Assembly (NCBI GenBank): GCA_029260455.1
Contig: JAJDDF010000006.1
Coordinates: 310,001 to 374,000, forward strand
Source: Phycisphaerales bacterium
GTDB lineage: Bacteria; Planctomycetota; Phycisphaerae; Phycisphaerales; UBA1924
Direction of reading: 5' to 3'
DNA: 64,000 nt
In this document: one piece after another, positions 24,952-33,738 of the stretch
How positions within the stretch are numbered: the first letter of the stretch is position 1
How the letters are laid out: every line of letters begins with the position of its first letter
Position numbers and translations under genes: made by a program
The notes under the pieces: generated by a model
Databases searched by the model: none
Told to the model about the DNA's origin: nothing
What the model saw: only the letters and a program-made list of their open reading frames with translations

Positions 24952-26637
24952 ATGCTCACTCCCGATGACCTGCCCACAACGCCAGAGGCGATGTCAATAG
25001 TCGATTTTCTCACCGATGGAGCGCTGCCTGCATTTGCGCAAGAACTCTCAGTGCTCACGGGGGCCGCGATTTCTTTGCATGCTGTCACGGGCGGCACAAT
25101 CGTAGCTGACACCGGCGAAATGCCATGGATCGTTCATGATCTAACCCCCGGTGATGCTGCCATAGCGAGCGCCCTTGCATCAGTCGGCCCGGGCACCACG
25201 CTTCTTCCAATCGAAGGGTCGCGCACACTTGCACCACTGATGGCACAGGGCCAGGCGATCGGCGGCCTGGTGATTGAAGGACCAACAACACCCTCCCTTT
25301 GTCACGCGATCGAACGGATTGCTTCGATCATCAGCGATCTGTGCACGCGCGAACGCCAGTTGCGCGCCCGGCACGATGAGCTGGCACTGCTCATCCGCGT
25401 GGCATCACTGTTTGTCACCGCACAGAAGCTTGAAACTATTCTTGAAATCGCACTCGTTGCTGCAGACCGCGTGCTTGGCGCAGACGCTGCCATTGTGCAT
25501 TTGTGCCATGCTGACGGGAATCAACTTCGTCCAATTGCCCATGTCGGGCTGTCAACTGAGTTTGTCGAGCAATTCAACGCCAATGAAGCCCCCCGCGCCA
25601 AAGATCCCGCGGTCAGTGAAGGGCTTGCGGTTGTGGTGCCCGAGCTGAAATCCGTAGGTTCGCCTCGTTTTGCAGATGTATTTCAACGCGAGGGTCTGTC
25701 ATCAATGCTCGTGTGCGGCCTTGTGCATCGCGGACGTATTCTTGGTGTTGTGCGATTGTTCCGGCGCTCTGACCGCCCCTATGCCCGAACACAACAGGCC
25801 CTGTTGCAGACACTTGCTGAGCAGATCGCAGGGGCACTTGCAGCGGCGGAGTACGTTGAACATGAGCGAGAGGCTGACCACATGCGCCGCCAGTTGCAGC
25901 TTGCCTCTGATGTTCAGCGGCGCATGTTGCCCGCGGACCGGTTTGCCTTTGCAGGACTTGATGTTGCAGCGCGGTATGTCAGCGCATTGTCAGTATCAGG
26001 TGATTTTTACGATTTCATCGAACTTGGTTCACATGTCGGCGTTGTGGTTGGTGATGTGGTTGGCAAGGGTGTGCCCGCAGCGATGCTCATGGCCTCGGTG
26101 CGCTCGCTGTTTCGCGCACACGCGCTCGATCTTGAGCCGGGTGAAACGCTTGTTGATGAGGTGGTCCGCCGGGTGAATATCACCCTCACGCGCGATACTT
26201 TGCCCGGCGAATTTGCAACTGCGTTCTTCGCGGTGATCGATCCTCAATCACGTACGCTTACCTATTGCAGCGCCGGGCACGACCCGCCGCTGCTCTATCG
26301 CACGAAGTCGCCCGATGCGGGCCCGGAACTTCTTGATCACGGCGGCGCATTACTTGGCATTGATGAAACTCACGTTTTTGAGCGTACTCAGCTTGATCTT
26401 GCGCCCGGTGACACCATCGTTGCCTATTCCGATGGTGTCCCTGATGCCATGAACTTTGAGTATCAAAAATTTGGCCGAATGCGATTGATCGAATCCGTGC
26501 GCGACCAACTCGCAAGTGATCCGAACAGCACGGCCAAGACAATTGTTGATCGCGTGGTGTGGGATGTGCGCCGGTTTGTCGGGCTCAACACCAAGAATGA
26601 CGATCTCACGGTGATGGTTCTGCGCATGCAATTGTGA
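24952..26637 (+). CDS. GAF domain protein phosphatase, PP2C/SpoIIE (RsbU) type
   Basis: The protein has 561 residues from the ATG at 24952, 19 bases after the previous stop; a GTG at 24940 is an alternative. Residues about 140-305 form a GAF sensor domain (LLIRVASLFVTAQKLETILEIAL...). A helical linker (ADHMRRQLQLASDVQRRMLP) leads to a SpoIIE-type PP2C domain with SGDFYD, GDVVGKG, SAGHDPPLL, AYSDGVPDAM and TKNDDLTVMVL, including the metal-binding aspartates. Relatives dephosphorylate anti-anti-sigma proteins of the SpoIIAA/RsbV kind. None is encoded nearby. The first 120 residues may be a second, degenerate sensor. Confidence 0.92.
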   Translation: MLTPDDLPTTPEAMSIVDFLTDGALPAFAQELSVLTGAAISLHAVTGGTIVADTGEMPWIVHDLTPGDAAIASALASVGPGTTLLPIEGSRTLAPLMAQGQAIGGLVIEGPTTPSLCHAIERIASIISDLCTRERQLRARHDELALLIRVASLFVTAQKLETILEIALVAADRVLGADAAIVHLCHADGNQLRPIAHVGLSTEFVEQFNANEAPRAKDPAVSEGLAVVVPELKSVGSPRFADVFQREGLSSMLVCGLVHRGRILGVVRLFRRSDRPYARTQQALLQTLAEQIAGALAAAEYVEHEREADHMRRQLQLASDVQRRMLPADRFAFAGLDVAARYVSALSVSGDFYDFIELGSHVGVVVGDVVGKGVPAAMLMASVRSLFRAHALDLEPGETLVDEVVRRVNITLTRDTLPGEFATAFFAVIDPQSRTLTYCSAGHDPPLLYRTKSPDAGPELLDHGGALLGIDETHVFERTQLDLAPGDTIVAYSDGVPDAMNFEYQKFGRMRLIESVRDQLASDPNSTAKTIVDRVVWDVRRFVGLNTKNDDLTVMVLRMQL

Positions 26638-26644
26638 TACAGCA

Positions 26645-27187
26645 TCACAGGCTGTGCTGAGCGCTGATCATGGTGCCCGCGATTGATCGAAATTGCACCT
26701 TCAATACATATCCGCGCATGGCTTCGGGCGGGGGTGCATCGGTCAGCGCAACTCGATAGGTGCGCGTCACGCGGTCGTAGGCTGCAGCATTGGTCGCGGG
26801 ATCACTCAAATCAACAACCCAGCGGTTGAGTTGTTCACCGAGATCACCGCCGCTGCCCACGCCGGCGTAGAGCTGAAAAACACAACTCCCAAGCGCCTTC
26901 ACCGACTGGCCGTAGACATCAAACAACTCGATGTGGGCATTGATGCGCGGCTCACCATTGACGATGGTCATCCCGGTCAAGCCATGCACGTGCACGCGCT
27001 CCGGCTCAAACGGATTGACATAGTGCACTGCGCCACCATCGTCTGCACCTTGTGAGGCTGAAGATGCAATCGGTTGCACGGCGCTGCCGGATTTCGGGGC
27101 AAGATTGCATGAGCTGCACACCGCGAGCACGCACCATGCAGCAGCGATCGAAGGTGAAACCCTGCATCCAAGTGACCCCGTTGCCAT
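26645..27187 (-). CDS. Predicted lipoprotein, unknown function
   Basis: The 180-residue protein has an N-terminal hydrophobic segment ending in LAVCSSCNLAP, so it is probably cleaved and possibly lipidated at one of two Cys residues, though neither site is an ideal lipobox. The mature part has HVHGLTGMTIVNGEPRINAHIELFDVYGQSVKALG and reads like a single beta-rich domain. Its ATG overlaps the TAA of the upstream GH57 gene (TAATG), implying translational coupling. It converges on the phosphatase gene with only a few bases between. Confidence 0.75.
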   Translation of the reverse strand: MATGSLGCRVSPSIAAAWCVLAVCSSCNLAPKSGSAVQPIASSASQGADDGGAVHYVNPFEPERVHVHGLTGMTIVNGEPRINAHIELFDVYGQSVKALGSCVFQLYAGVGSGGDLGEQLNRWVVDLSDPATNAAAYDRVTRTYRVALTDAPPPEAMRGYVLKVQFRSIAGTMISAQHSL

Positions 27188-28521
27188 TATGGCGCAGCCT
27201 CAGCGGGAGCCTGCGGTGCCGATTGTGCATGAACCTCCGGCGCACGTTCCAGTCTTTCGCGCAGATTGTCGAGCACATTCATGAAGTTGATATAGCTGTC
27301 ATAGGGTGAGTCATATGGATTGAAATATTTGTGCACATCACCATCAGCGAACCATTTCGTACACATGTAATAGAAATGATCGCTTGTTGTCAGGCGGCGC
27401 CAGTCCTGAAAAATAAAGCTTGCCTGTTGTGATGCTTCAGCATCCCCAGACTGGCGGGCGGCACGAATTTTGTCTTGAATCGGCTGTTCCAGCTTGAAAC
27501 ACTCCGCGATCGCGTTCACCTGCATCGCATTGCCGAGCCACGCCGACAGATCGCGCTCCGTATCTGCCCAACTGATCATGTGCGGCACATCATATTCACC
27601 CACCGGCTCAAACTGATCGAACGCTTCACTCGGGGTAATAAAGTGATTTTGTCCCGGCGCAACATCAAAAACTGCCCTTGGTAAATCTGCAAGAAAATCA
27701 AAGATGCCCGTGTCGGCCCACTGGTGTTCGCCAAAAGTTTCGTAATCCATGAAGAGATTGCACACATATCCATCACCATTGATCTGGTTCACCCAGTGCG
27801 CAAATTTCTCGGTAGAAAGCGGCCACTCCGCCCACTCACGATTGCCAAAGCGAAACGCAATATCATCAGACAAACGATAATTCTTGAGTAGTAGCGCAAA
27901 CGATCGCGGCGAGCCGTCTTTGTCCTTGAGCCCGCCAGCCTCAACACCCGGCGGACGATACACAAAATTCGGCGTGCGGTAATCAAGAATACGATCGACG
28001 CCCTCGCACATCATGCCCTTGAAACGCGGCGTGCCGTCTGGGTTCTTCATACCCGCAACAAAGTGCGCAACATCATTGTTGTATGTCAATTCGGTATTTC
28101 GAAATACTGTCGGACGCTGACCAAACAGCTCTTCGATGCGCTGCGTGTGGGCATCTACTTGCGATCGGAACTCTTCTCGCGAATACAAAAAACTCAGCGA
28201 GTGGTAATCCGTCTCAGCAAGAAACTCACAGCACTCCGAATCTGACAATTCCTTGAAAAGATCGAGCACATCCGGTGCCCATTGCTCCAGTTGGTCGAGC
28301 AGTGTGCCCGTGATCGCATATGACACCCGAAAGTTGCCCTTGTTCTTCTTGACCAGATCAAGCAGGAGCGTGGTCGCCGGGCGATAGCACTTGTCGGCGA
28401 CTTTGAGCAGAATCTCCCGATTGGCGATATTGTCAAAATAAAATGGGTCGGTATCAAAAACGGTGTATCGCCGGAGACGCCAGGGCTGATGAACCTGAAA
28501 ATAAAAGACAATCGACGACAT
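27187..28521 (-). CDS. Glycoside hydrolase family 57 (alpha-amylase/4-alpha-glucanotransferase type)
   Basis: GH57 enzymes act on alpha-glucans with retention of configuration. The 444-residue protein starts at the ATG at 28521, with AGGAAG upstream. FYFQVHQPWRLRRY opens the barrel. FRNTELTYNND (140-150) holds the nucleophile Glu144, and MDYETFGEHQW (258-268) holds the acid/base Asp259. There is no signal peptide, so it acts in the cytoplasm, probably on glycogen or maltodextrin. The short C-terminus is Ala/Pro/Glu-rich. A lipoprotein gene is coupled downstream, an unusual partner for a cytoplasmic amylase. Confidence 0.93.
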   Translation of the reverse strand: MSSIVFYFQVHQPWRLRRYTVFDTDPFYFDNIANREILLKVADKCYRPATTLLLDLVKKNKGNFRVSYAITGTLLDQLEQWAPDVLDLFKELSDSECCEFLAETDYHSLSFLYSREEFRSQVDAHTQRIEELFGQRPTVFRNTELTYNNDVAHFVAGMKNPDGTPRFKGMMCEGVDRILDYRTPNFVYRPPGVEAGGLKDKDGSPRSFALLLKNYRLSDDIAFRFGNREWAEWPLSTEKFAHWVNQINGDGYVCNLFMDYETFGEHQWADTGIFDFLADLPRAVFDVAPGQNHFITPSEAFDQFEPVGEYDVPHMISWADTERDLSAWLGNAMQVNAIAECFKLEQPIQDKIRAARQSGDAEASQQASFIFQDWRRLTTSDHFYYMCTKWFADGDVHKYFNPYDSPYDSYINFMNVLDNLRERLERAPEVHAQSAPQAPAEAAP

Positions 28522-28600
28522 GGTTTCTTCCTGTATGGCGCACTGCACCGCGCCGTTGCGTTCAGTCTATGATCTCAGATCGACTTGAGGGAGCACCATC

Positions 28601-29554
28601 ATGCAATCACTTCACCGCCGAAGCACGATCTTCACTTTTTTCACGATGATGCTGGCATGTTTTGCCAGCATTGGTGGCTGTTCCACTGTTGGCACCCCCC
28701 ACACGGCGGTCCTCGCAGGGTCCGCACTGCCCATTTTTGATGGCAATAGCGGCCTTGCAATGACATGGGACGGGCTCGTCGCCTCGGCGGCCTCAGCTGA
28801 CGCTGTGCTCATCGGCGAGATGCACGGGCACACGCAGGGACTCACAGCGACCGCTGACCTCTTCGATGCCATTCTTGCCCGTCGCCCAAACTCCGCTGCC
28901 CTCGCCCTTGAATTCATGGAACGCGATGATCAGGTCGCTCTCGATGACTATCTCTCCGGCGTCACCGACACGGAGGCCTTCGAAAAAGCCATCGGTGCTG
29001 GCAATGGCAATCACCCGTCAGGACATCGGCGCATGGTCGAGGCAGCCAAAGCTGCGAATCGCCCGGTGTATGCCGCCAATGCACCGCGCCGATATGTTCG
29101 CCTTGCCCGGACTGATGGTTTTGAGCGGCTATATGAGATGACGCCTGAACAACAACGCCTTCTTTCAGTGCCCGATGCAATTCTTGAGGGGCCGTACAAG
29201 GATCATTTCTTTGAATTAATGGAAGGCATGAGCGCCTCCCATGGAGACGAAGGCGACGCCGATACGGAACCGGAAGACAACACCGAGTTAATTATGGGCA
29301 TGTTTCGCTCGCAAAATGTGTGGGATGCGACCATGGCGGACTCCGTTGCCCGCGCCATCTCTCATGGCAATGGACCTGTCGTGCTGGTGGTTGGGCAGTT
29401 TCATGTCGATTTTAACGGCGGCCTCGTTGAACGACTGCGCGCCCTGCGCCCTGGCGTGCGCATTTTGACCATCTCCCTGCAGGATGCGCAAGGCTCAACA
29501 TTCCGCGAAGATGATCGCAACCGGGCCGACGCAGTGATCCATGTCGGTCCCTGA
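28601..29554 (+). CDS. ChaN-like (PF04187) lipoprotein
   Basis: ChaN-family lipoproteins bind haem or iron; the fold is TIKI/EreA-like. The 317-residue protein has GAGGGAG before the ATG and a lipoprotein signal ending in SIGGC. DAVLIGEMHGHTQG carries the conserved Glu and His residues. LALEFMERDDQVALDDYLSG and VYAANAPRRYV match the family core. VVLVVGQFHVDFNGGLVERL carries the late His motif. An acidic insert (DEGDADTEPEDN) is present. The neighbour on the right is the terminase cassette, read in the opposite direction. Confidence 0.88.
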   Translation: MQSLHRRSTIFTFFTMMLACFASIGGCSTVGTPHTAVLAGSALPIFDGNSGLAMTWDGLVASAASADAVLIGEMHGHTQGLTATADLFDAILARRPNSAALALEFMERDDQVALDDYLSGVTDTEAFEKAIGAGNGNHPSGHRRMVEAAKAANRPVYAANAPRRYVRLARTDGFERLYEMTPEQQRLLSVPDAILEGPYKDHFFELMEGMSASHGDEGDADTEPEDNTELIMGMFRSQNVWDATMADSVARAISHGNGPVVLVVGQFHVDFNGGLVERLRALRPGVRILTISLQDAQGSTFREDDRNRADAVIHVGP

Positions 29555-29571
29555 CAATCTTGCCTATGGGA

Positions 29572-31068
29572 CTAGACATATCGCGCCATGCGCACTTTGG
29601 GGCGCGCCTCAAGGTTGACAAGCATATAACGCAGCGCATCCACTGCATGGTCCGGCCCATCTTTCACAGGCACATTGATCTCCGGACGATGTACCGGATA
29701 GTGATATGCCTCCAGTGATTCAATCAATCTTATGCAGCGTGGATGCACAAACAGTTTGGCACTTGTTCCGGGCACCGCTGGTGCAAGCCGTGCCCGGACG
29801 ATGCGCAATCCTGCATTCAGCGCCGTCGGACGGGTGCGCACCGTAAGCCCGGCCTTACGCAACACCGCGATGGTGGATATGCCCGTCTGTTCATTGCGCT
29901 GATGCCCCGCAGGGTCAACTCCGATCCACTCGGGCATACCGTCGGCGCCGACAAAGGGACTGCGCCGAATTGCATCAATATGCTTTTCCATGACCACGCC
30001 GCTTTCAACGTGCTCATCAAGAACATGCACAACATCTTGCGCATCAACAGTTGCAAAGATTATGACTGTCGGCGCACGAAACCCGAAGTCCATCCCGGCA
30101 ATGAAGGTCAGCGCCCCATCGGGAGTGCGTTGTTCCTGCACCTGCACCGCGCGATCAAATTCTGGAAACACGGCATCAGAGCGCTTCGGGCGCAGGCACA
30201 ACATCTCGGATTCCCATGTCGCGCGATCACTGCGCCGCTTCAGCGCAAGTGCATCCTCAACACCCACATGTCCATTGCCATGCCGCGCCCGCCCGTTGCA
30301 CTCGGGTAACAAATCGCACCCGGTGCAGGGTCGTGATGTATGGCAGCGTTCCAGCACATCAACAATGCCCCACCGAAACAGCGTTCGATCCTGCGGCGAA
30401 TCATCAGATACATCACCAACAAGTGAGGCCATCAAGCCGTGCGGCAAGTGCCATGTCGAAAGTGCCTCTACTGCCCCGCGCACGACTACACTGCCACATT
30501 TTTTGCTGCGCGTCATGAGTTGCGCCGCCCGCCAGACCTCCGGATCGAACAATTCAACTTCATCACATCTCAATATCTGTGGCCGTGCGCCGCGCACCGA
30601 AGTGTGAGACTGCGCAAGAATTTCAGCACGGCTTCCATTGACGAGCCGCACACGCCGGACGGTCAGGTTGCGCGCTGCAGGCTTTGCAATCATCCACGCA
30701 AGTTCCGGACGACCAAAGAGTGCTGCAAGGTGCTCATGCATGCGCCGAGACTGCTCGAGTGACCCACCAAGCAGGCGGATTTCCACTCCGGGACGAAAGA
30801 TCATGTCTAGCGCCGTCGCAACGGCGGCATAAAACGTTTTGCCCGCACCGCGCGCCGCCCACACCACGACATCGCGGGGATTCGATTCTGTCTGAAAAAA
30901 CGCATGAGAAAGATAGGCAAAGGGTGAAGCGTGCCCCTCGATAAGCGCCCGCCGCGGCACTTCAAGATCGAGCACCGTGCGCAGCCATCCGTCAAGTTGA
31001 TCTGCGCTGCGCGGCTCAACGGTCGCAAGTACTCGGCGCTGACGATGATCAAGTGCCTGCGGATTCAT
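29572..31068 (-). CDS. Phage-type large terminase subunit (TerL)
   Basis: TerL is the ATP-driven motor and nuclease that packages DNA into phage or GTA heads. The 498-residue protein has Walker A AARGAGKT (71-78) and Walker B LRCDEVE (167-172, Asp169/Glu170). The RNase H-like nuclease domain has GMDFGF (Asp327), GVDPAGH (Asp385) and DGPDHAVDALRY (Asp473/Asp477), so all expected catalytic acids are intact. An insert between the domains, C242-x5-C248-x2-C251-x5-C257, could bind zinc. Its ATG overlaps the previous stop (ATGA). No portal or capsid gene follows; the next gene is a ChaN-like lipoprotein on the other strand. Confidence 0.93.
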   Translation of the reverse strand: MNPQALDHRQRRVLATVEPRSADQLDGWLRTVLDLEVPRRALIEGHASPFAYLSHAFFQTESNPRDVVVWAARGAGKTFYAAVATALDMIFRPGVEIRLLGGSLEQSRRMHEHLAALFGRPELAWMIAKPAARNLTVRRVRLVNGSRAEILAQSHTSVRGARPQILRCDEVELFDPEVWRAAQLMTRSKKCGSVVVRGAVEALSTWHLPHGLMASLVGDVSDDSPQDRTLFRWGIVDVLERCHTSRPCTGCDLLPECNGRARHGNGHVGVEDALALKRRSDRATWESEMLCLRPKRSDAVFPEFDRAVQVQEQRTPDGALTFIAGMDFGFRAPTVIIFATVDAQDVVHVLDEHVESGVVMEKHIDAIRRSPFVGADGMPEWIGVDPAGHQRNEQTGISTIAVLRKAGLTVRTRPTALNAGLRIVRARLAPAVPGTSAKLFVHPRCIRLIESLEAYHYPVHRPEINVPVKDGPDHAVDALRYMLVNLEARPKVRMARYV

Positions 31069-31562
31069 AGCTGATCCTCATCAGTATCGTCGGATGGTTC
31101 TTTTGGCGCAACCGCCATGTGTTCAAGCGCACGGCGCAGCACCGCCTGTTCCTTCTCGGTCAGCGGCGCTGCATCATTGGACGCACCCTCAACGGAAGCC
31201 CGCGCCACGCGCTTTGGACGCTGATCTGCAAGTTTCAACACATCGATCAACAGCCGGCGCACCTGATCTGGTGTTGCTTCGAGTGTTGCCGCCTCGCGCA
31301 CCAATCGTTCAAGTTGCGATGCCGCCTCAACCCGCGTGCGCGCGACACCCAGTTCTGCGCACGCCGAAAATAATTCGTGCAGTGCATCGAGTGCCTTTTG
31401 TGATTCTTCGCTGTGCGACTTCAGTGCGAGCTGCGCCACAGTCATTCCAAGTGTTTTTGCAACTGACACGGGCTCAGCAGATGGAGCTGCAAGCCGTTCT
31501 GCAATGTCACTTGTGGTTGTCTTTTTGCGAGCCTTTCTTTTTCCAGGGGGAGTCTCACTCAT
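31065..31562 (-). CDS. Helical protein in small-terminase position
   Basis: The protein has 165 residues from the ATG at 31562, preceded by GAGGGT. A basic N-terminus (GKRKARKKTTTSDIAERL) is followed by helices (VAKTLGMTVAQLALKSHSEE, ALDALHELFSACAELG, QLERLVREAATLEATPDQV) and an acidic C-terminus. Length, charge and position just before TerL fit a TerS that binds the packaging site, but I see no sequence motif that proves it. It is coupled to TerL by a 4-base ATGA overlap and overlaps the upstream gene by 8 bases. Confidence 0.75.
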   Translation of the reverse strand: MSETPPGKRKARKKTTTSDIAERLAAPSAEPVSVAKTLGMTVAQLALKSHSEESQKALDALHELFSACAELGVARTRVEAASQLERLVREAATLEATPDQVRRLLIDVLKLADQRPKRVARASVEGASNDAAPLTEKEQAVLRRALEHMAVAPKEPSDDTDEDQL

Positions 31563-31764
31563 GTGCATCACCCTCCGGCTGCGGCACCCCGAGCGCCTTG
31601 AGCAGTGCTTGTGTGCGATTGCACGAAATGCGCTGAAGCCGCGAAAGCACCTCGCGGCGTTCACCATCCCTGAGAAAAAAGGTCACCGGATGTGGCAGGG
31701 TGTCCTGAGACGGCGCGGGGGCGGGATCATCATGTATTGTCGATGTGCGTCTGGTTTTTGCCAT
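31555..31764 (-). CDS. Small ribbon-helix-helix-like DNA-binding protein
   Basis: The protein has 69 residues from the ATG at 31764 with AAAGGAG upstream. After a Pro-rich lead, PVTFFLRDGERREVLSRLQR reads as a beta strand and helix, followed by ISCNRTQALLKALGV as the second helix, the pattern of Arc/MetJ-type regulators. It could control the cassette or assist the terminase. It lies 52 bases after the ABC-GNAT stop and overlaps the next gene. Confidence 0.65.
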   Translation of the reverse strand: MAKTRRTSTIHDDPAPAPSQDTLPHPVTFFLRDGERREVLSRLQRISCNRTQALLKALGVPQPEGDAHE

Positions 31765-31816
31765 GCACAAGCTCCTTTCAAGAACTCCTCCTGTGCATGA
31801 CAATGTGGAAAGACCG

Positions 31817-33238
31817 TTAATGATGTGTATGTGCGTAGGCCACCGGTCGCATCACAATCGCCCGTGCAGCATGCGTTATCAACTGTTCAACATCATCATG
31901 TGCGTGATTGATTGAAGCTCGTGATCGTCGCGCCCAGAGGCGCAGCTCGCGTTCGATGAAACGCATACTCGGGCCGATGTGTGATTGTTTGCAAGTTATC
32001 TCTATTCGATCCGCAGCGCGGAGTCGTTCAACAACAAGCTGCGGCGTTGCCAATCGCCAAGGTTCAATATCCAGATGCGCAAAAGCATCGAGCAAGCGTG
32101 CGTGCCGTTTGGTTGGCGGTGTGTGGTACTCCTTCATGCCAGCGCTTGCAAAAAAAGGCGCTGCATGGCCCATCGCGGCAAGCGCCTCGGTGCGCTTCGT
32201 GATTGGGTGCGACAAGTAATATTCAACGAGACGCTGTGCGAGGCCAAGTGATCGATACGCCGGCTCAATGATGACGCGCGATATACAGCGCAGTTCACGA
32301 TTGACGCGCAGCGCATCTGTCTTGCGATCCCCGGTCGTGAACCTGCCGGGCCAGGCAAGATTGCGCCACGAGGCATTCAAGGTGGGCAGACTGACCGCAA
32401 GCACACCAGCCCGTGTGCCATCAACTTTGATCACCAATACCTGCGCTACCGTTGCGGGATGACCCTTGCGATAATGCAGCGGCGCGAGCGCGGCAAGATC
32501 CGCAAACGTGCCGCGGCGGATTCGTACCTGCCTTGCACTGTTTCTCTTTGAAATACGGCCAATTGTTGCACACCCGGCGGCATCCATAACAACGGTCCGG
32601 GCAGGGGCAAGTGCTTTCACTGATGACTTCTCCGTCGATGCAACAACAAGTCGCAGTGGGCGGTTTGTTGAGAATCGATCGATCCAGCGTCGAAGCAACA
32701 CTCCAAGCGCATCGGTGGTTGGCACATCGAGGCCTGCGCCATATTCATCGATGAGCACAACAAGTGGCGCATGACGCGGGTGCTTGATTTCTGCTGTTCG
32801 CATCATCATCGCAATGCGAAGACGCGCCCGCTGACCCTCAGAAAGCTCACGCGGACGGCGCACAAATGCACGCATATCACCTAATCCCGACCGGGCAAGT
32901 CGCACCATCGAATCATGTGGAGAATCACCAAGTGCATCAATAACGGGACGCCTTGGCAACGTTCGTGGGGGCGTAATAATCAGTTGGTTGCTCTTGCGCG
33001 CTGCTGCAGTAATATCACGCAACAAGGTCGACTTGCCACATCCACTGGGTCCTACGATCGTAATGATCTGCCGATCTCGCCACGGCAACGTCAACGTGCG
33101 CGGCACCGGCACAATCGCAAGATCATCGAGCAACACTCCGAGAGTTGCCGCAGCAACACACACGCCGCGCGATGCAACAGGAGCGGGATGAGCAGTGCGC
33201 TCGATGACGATGGCGTTTGCTTTGGATGAATGCGTCAT
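31817..33238 (-). CDS. ABC-type ATPase fused to GNAT acetyltransferase (COG2401-like)
   Basis: The protein has 473 residues. The N-terminal ATPase has Walker A GPSGCGKST (63-71), the ABC signature LSEGQ (132-136) and Walker B LVVLIDE (159-165) followed by AGLD. No membrane domain is present, so it is a soluble ABC ATPase, not a transporter. From about residue 239 a GNAT domain follows, with SRVIIEPAYRSLGLAQRLVEYY (landmark, 320-341) as the acetyl-CoA loop. This fusion is known as COG2401, with unknown function. Its ATG overlaps the upstream HTH stop by ATGA, so it belongs firmly to the terminase operon. A role in modifying or protecting packaged DNA or a host protein is speculation. Confidence 0.88.
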   Translation of the reverse strand: MTHSSKANAIVIERTAHPAPVASRGVCVAAATLGVLLDDLAIVPVPRTLTLPWRDRQIITIVGPSGCGKSTLLRDITAAARKSNQLIITPPRTLPRRPVIDALGDSPHDSMVRLARSGLGDMRAFVRRPRELSEGQRARLRIAMMMRTAEIKHPRHAPLVVLIDEYGAGLDVPTTDALGVLLRRWIDRFSTNRPLRLVVASTEKSSVKALAPARTVVMDAAGCATIGRISKRNSARQVRIRRGTFADLAALAPLHYRKGHPATVAQVLVIKVDGTRAGVLAVSLPTLNASWRNLAWPGRFTTGDRKTDALRVNRELRCISRVIIEPAYRSLGLAQRLVEYYLSHPITKRTEALAAMGHAAPFFASAGMKEYHTPPTKRHARLLDAFAHLDIEPWRLATPQLVVERLRAADRIEITCKQSHIGPSMRFIERELRLWARRSRASINHAHDDVEQLITHAARAIVMRPVAYAHTHH

Positions 33239-33738
33239 GCGGGTTGCCCGCAGTGCGCATCGCACAATGCATTGATGATGCTCATTTCTTTGCGCACTGT
33301 GTGCAGCGAAACGCGAAGGTGGCGTGCGGTTTCACGCATTGTTCGCCCTTGAAGCACACACGCCACCGCGACCCGGCGGCGCACCGCAGGCCACTGATCT
33401 CGGCGCACGATGACAAAAGTAAACCGCGGCGAGAGAAGGCGCTCTACCACGAGGCGAGCACGCCGACGCACAGACCTCGGCGATGAGCCATTCAAAGCAG
33501 CGACCTGTTGGGCCGTGAGCCCGTCACGGTGGATGGATTCGATGAGGGCGCGGTCGGCGGGGAGGGCAAACTGGGCGTGCTCGACGATGATTTCGGCCAG
33601 TTCACGATGTCGTCGACGCCGAAGATCTGCGGCCTCCGTGACATTGACACGGTCTAGGTCCAGATGAATGCGTCTCGATCGGTGGCCGCCCATCCCGTTC
33701 GAGCCCGCACGCACATACGCGGGTGATTGAGGGAGCAT
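33235..33738 (-). CDS. Double helix-turn-helix regulator of the terminase operon
   Basis: The protein has 167 residues from the ATG at 33738 (AAAGGTG upstream; a GTG two codons earlier is possible). Two HTH-like units are visible: ALIESIHRDGLTAQQVAALNGSS.. (64-86) and VAVACVLQGRTMRETARHLRVS.. (123-144), each followed by a basic recognition helix (PRSVRRRARL, LHTVRKEM). The style resembles sigma-70 region 4 repeats or phage late regulators. It is the first gene of the operon and is divergent from a CI-like repressor, so it may be the operon's activator. Confidence 0.8.
   Translation of the reverse strand: MLPQSPAYVRAGSNGMGGHRSRRIHLDLDRVNVTEAADLRRRRHRELAEIIVEHAQFALPADRALIESIHRDGLTAQQVAALNGSSPRSVRRRARLVVERLLSPRFTFVIVRRDQWPAVRRRVAVACVLQGRTMRETARHLRVSLHTVRKEMSIINALCDAHCGQPA

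Noticed and set aside
31817-33238. ABC transporter ATP-binding protein
   Set aside because: There is no permease gene or membrane segment nearby, and the C-terminal half is a GNAT domain.
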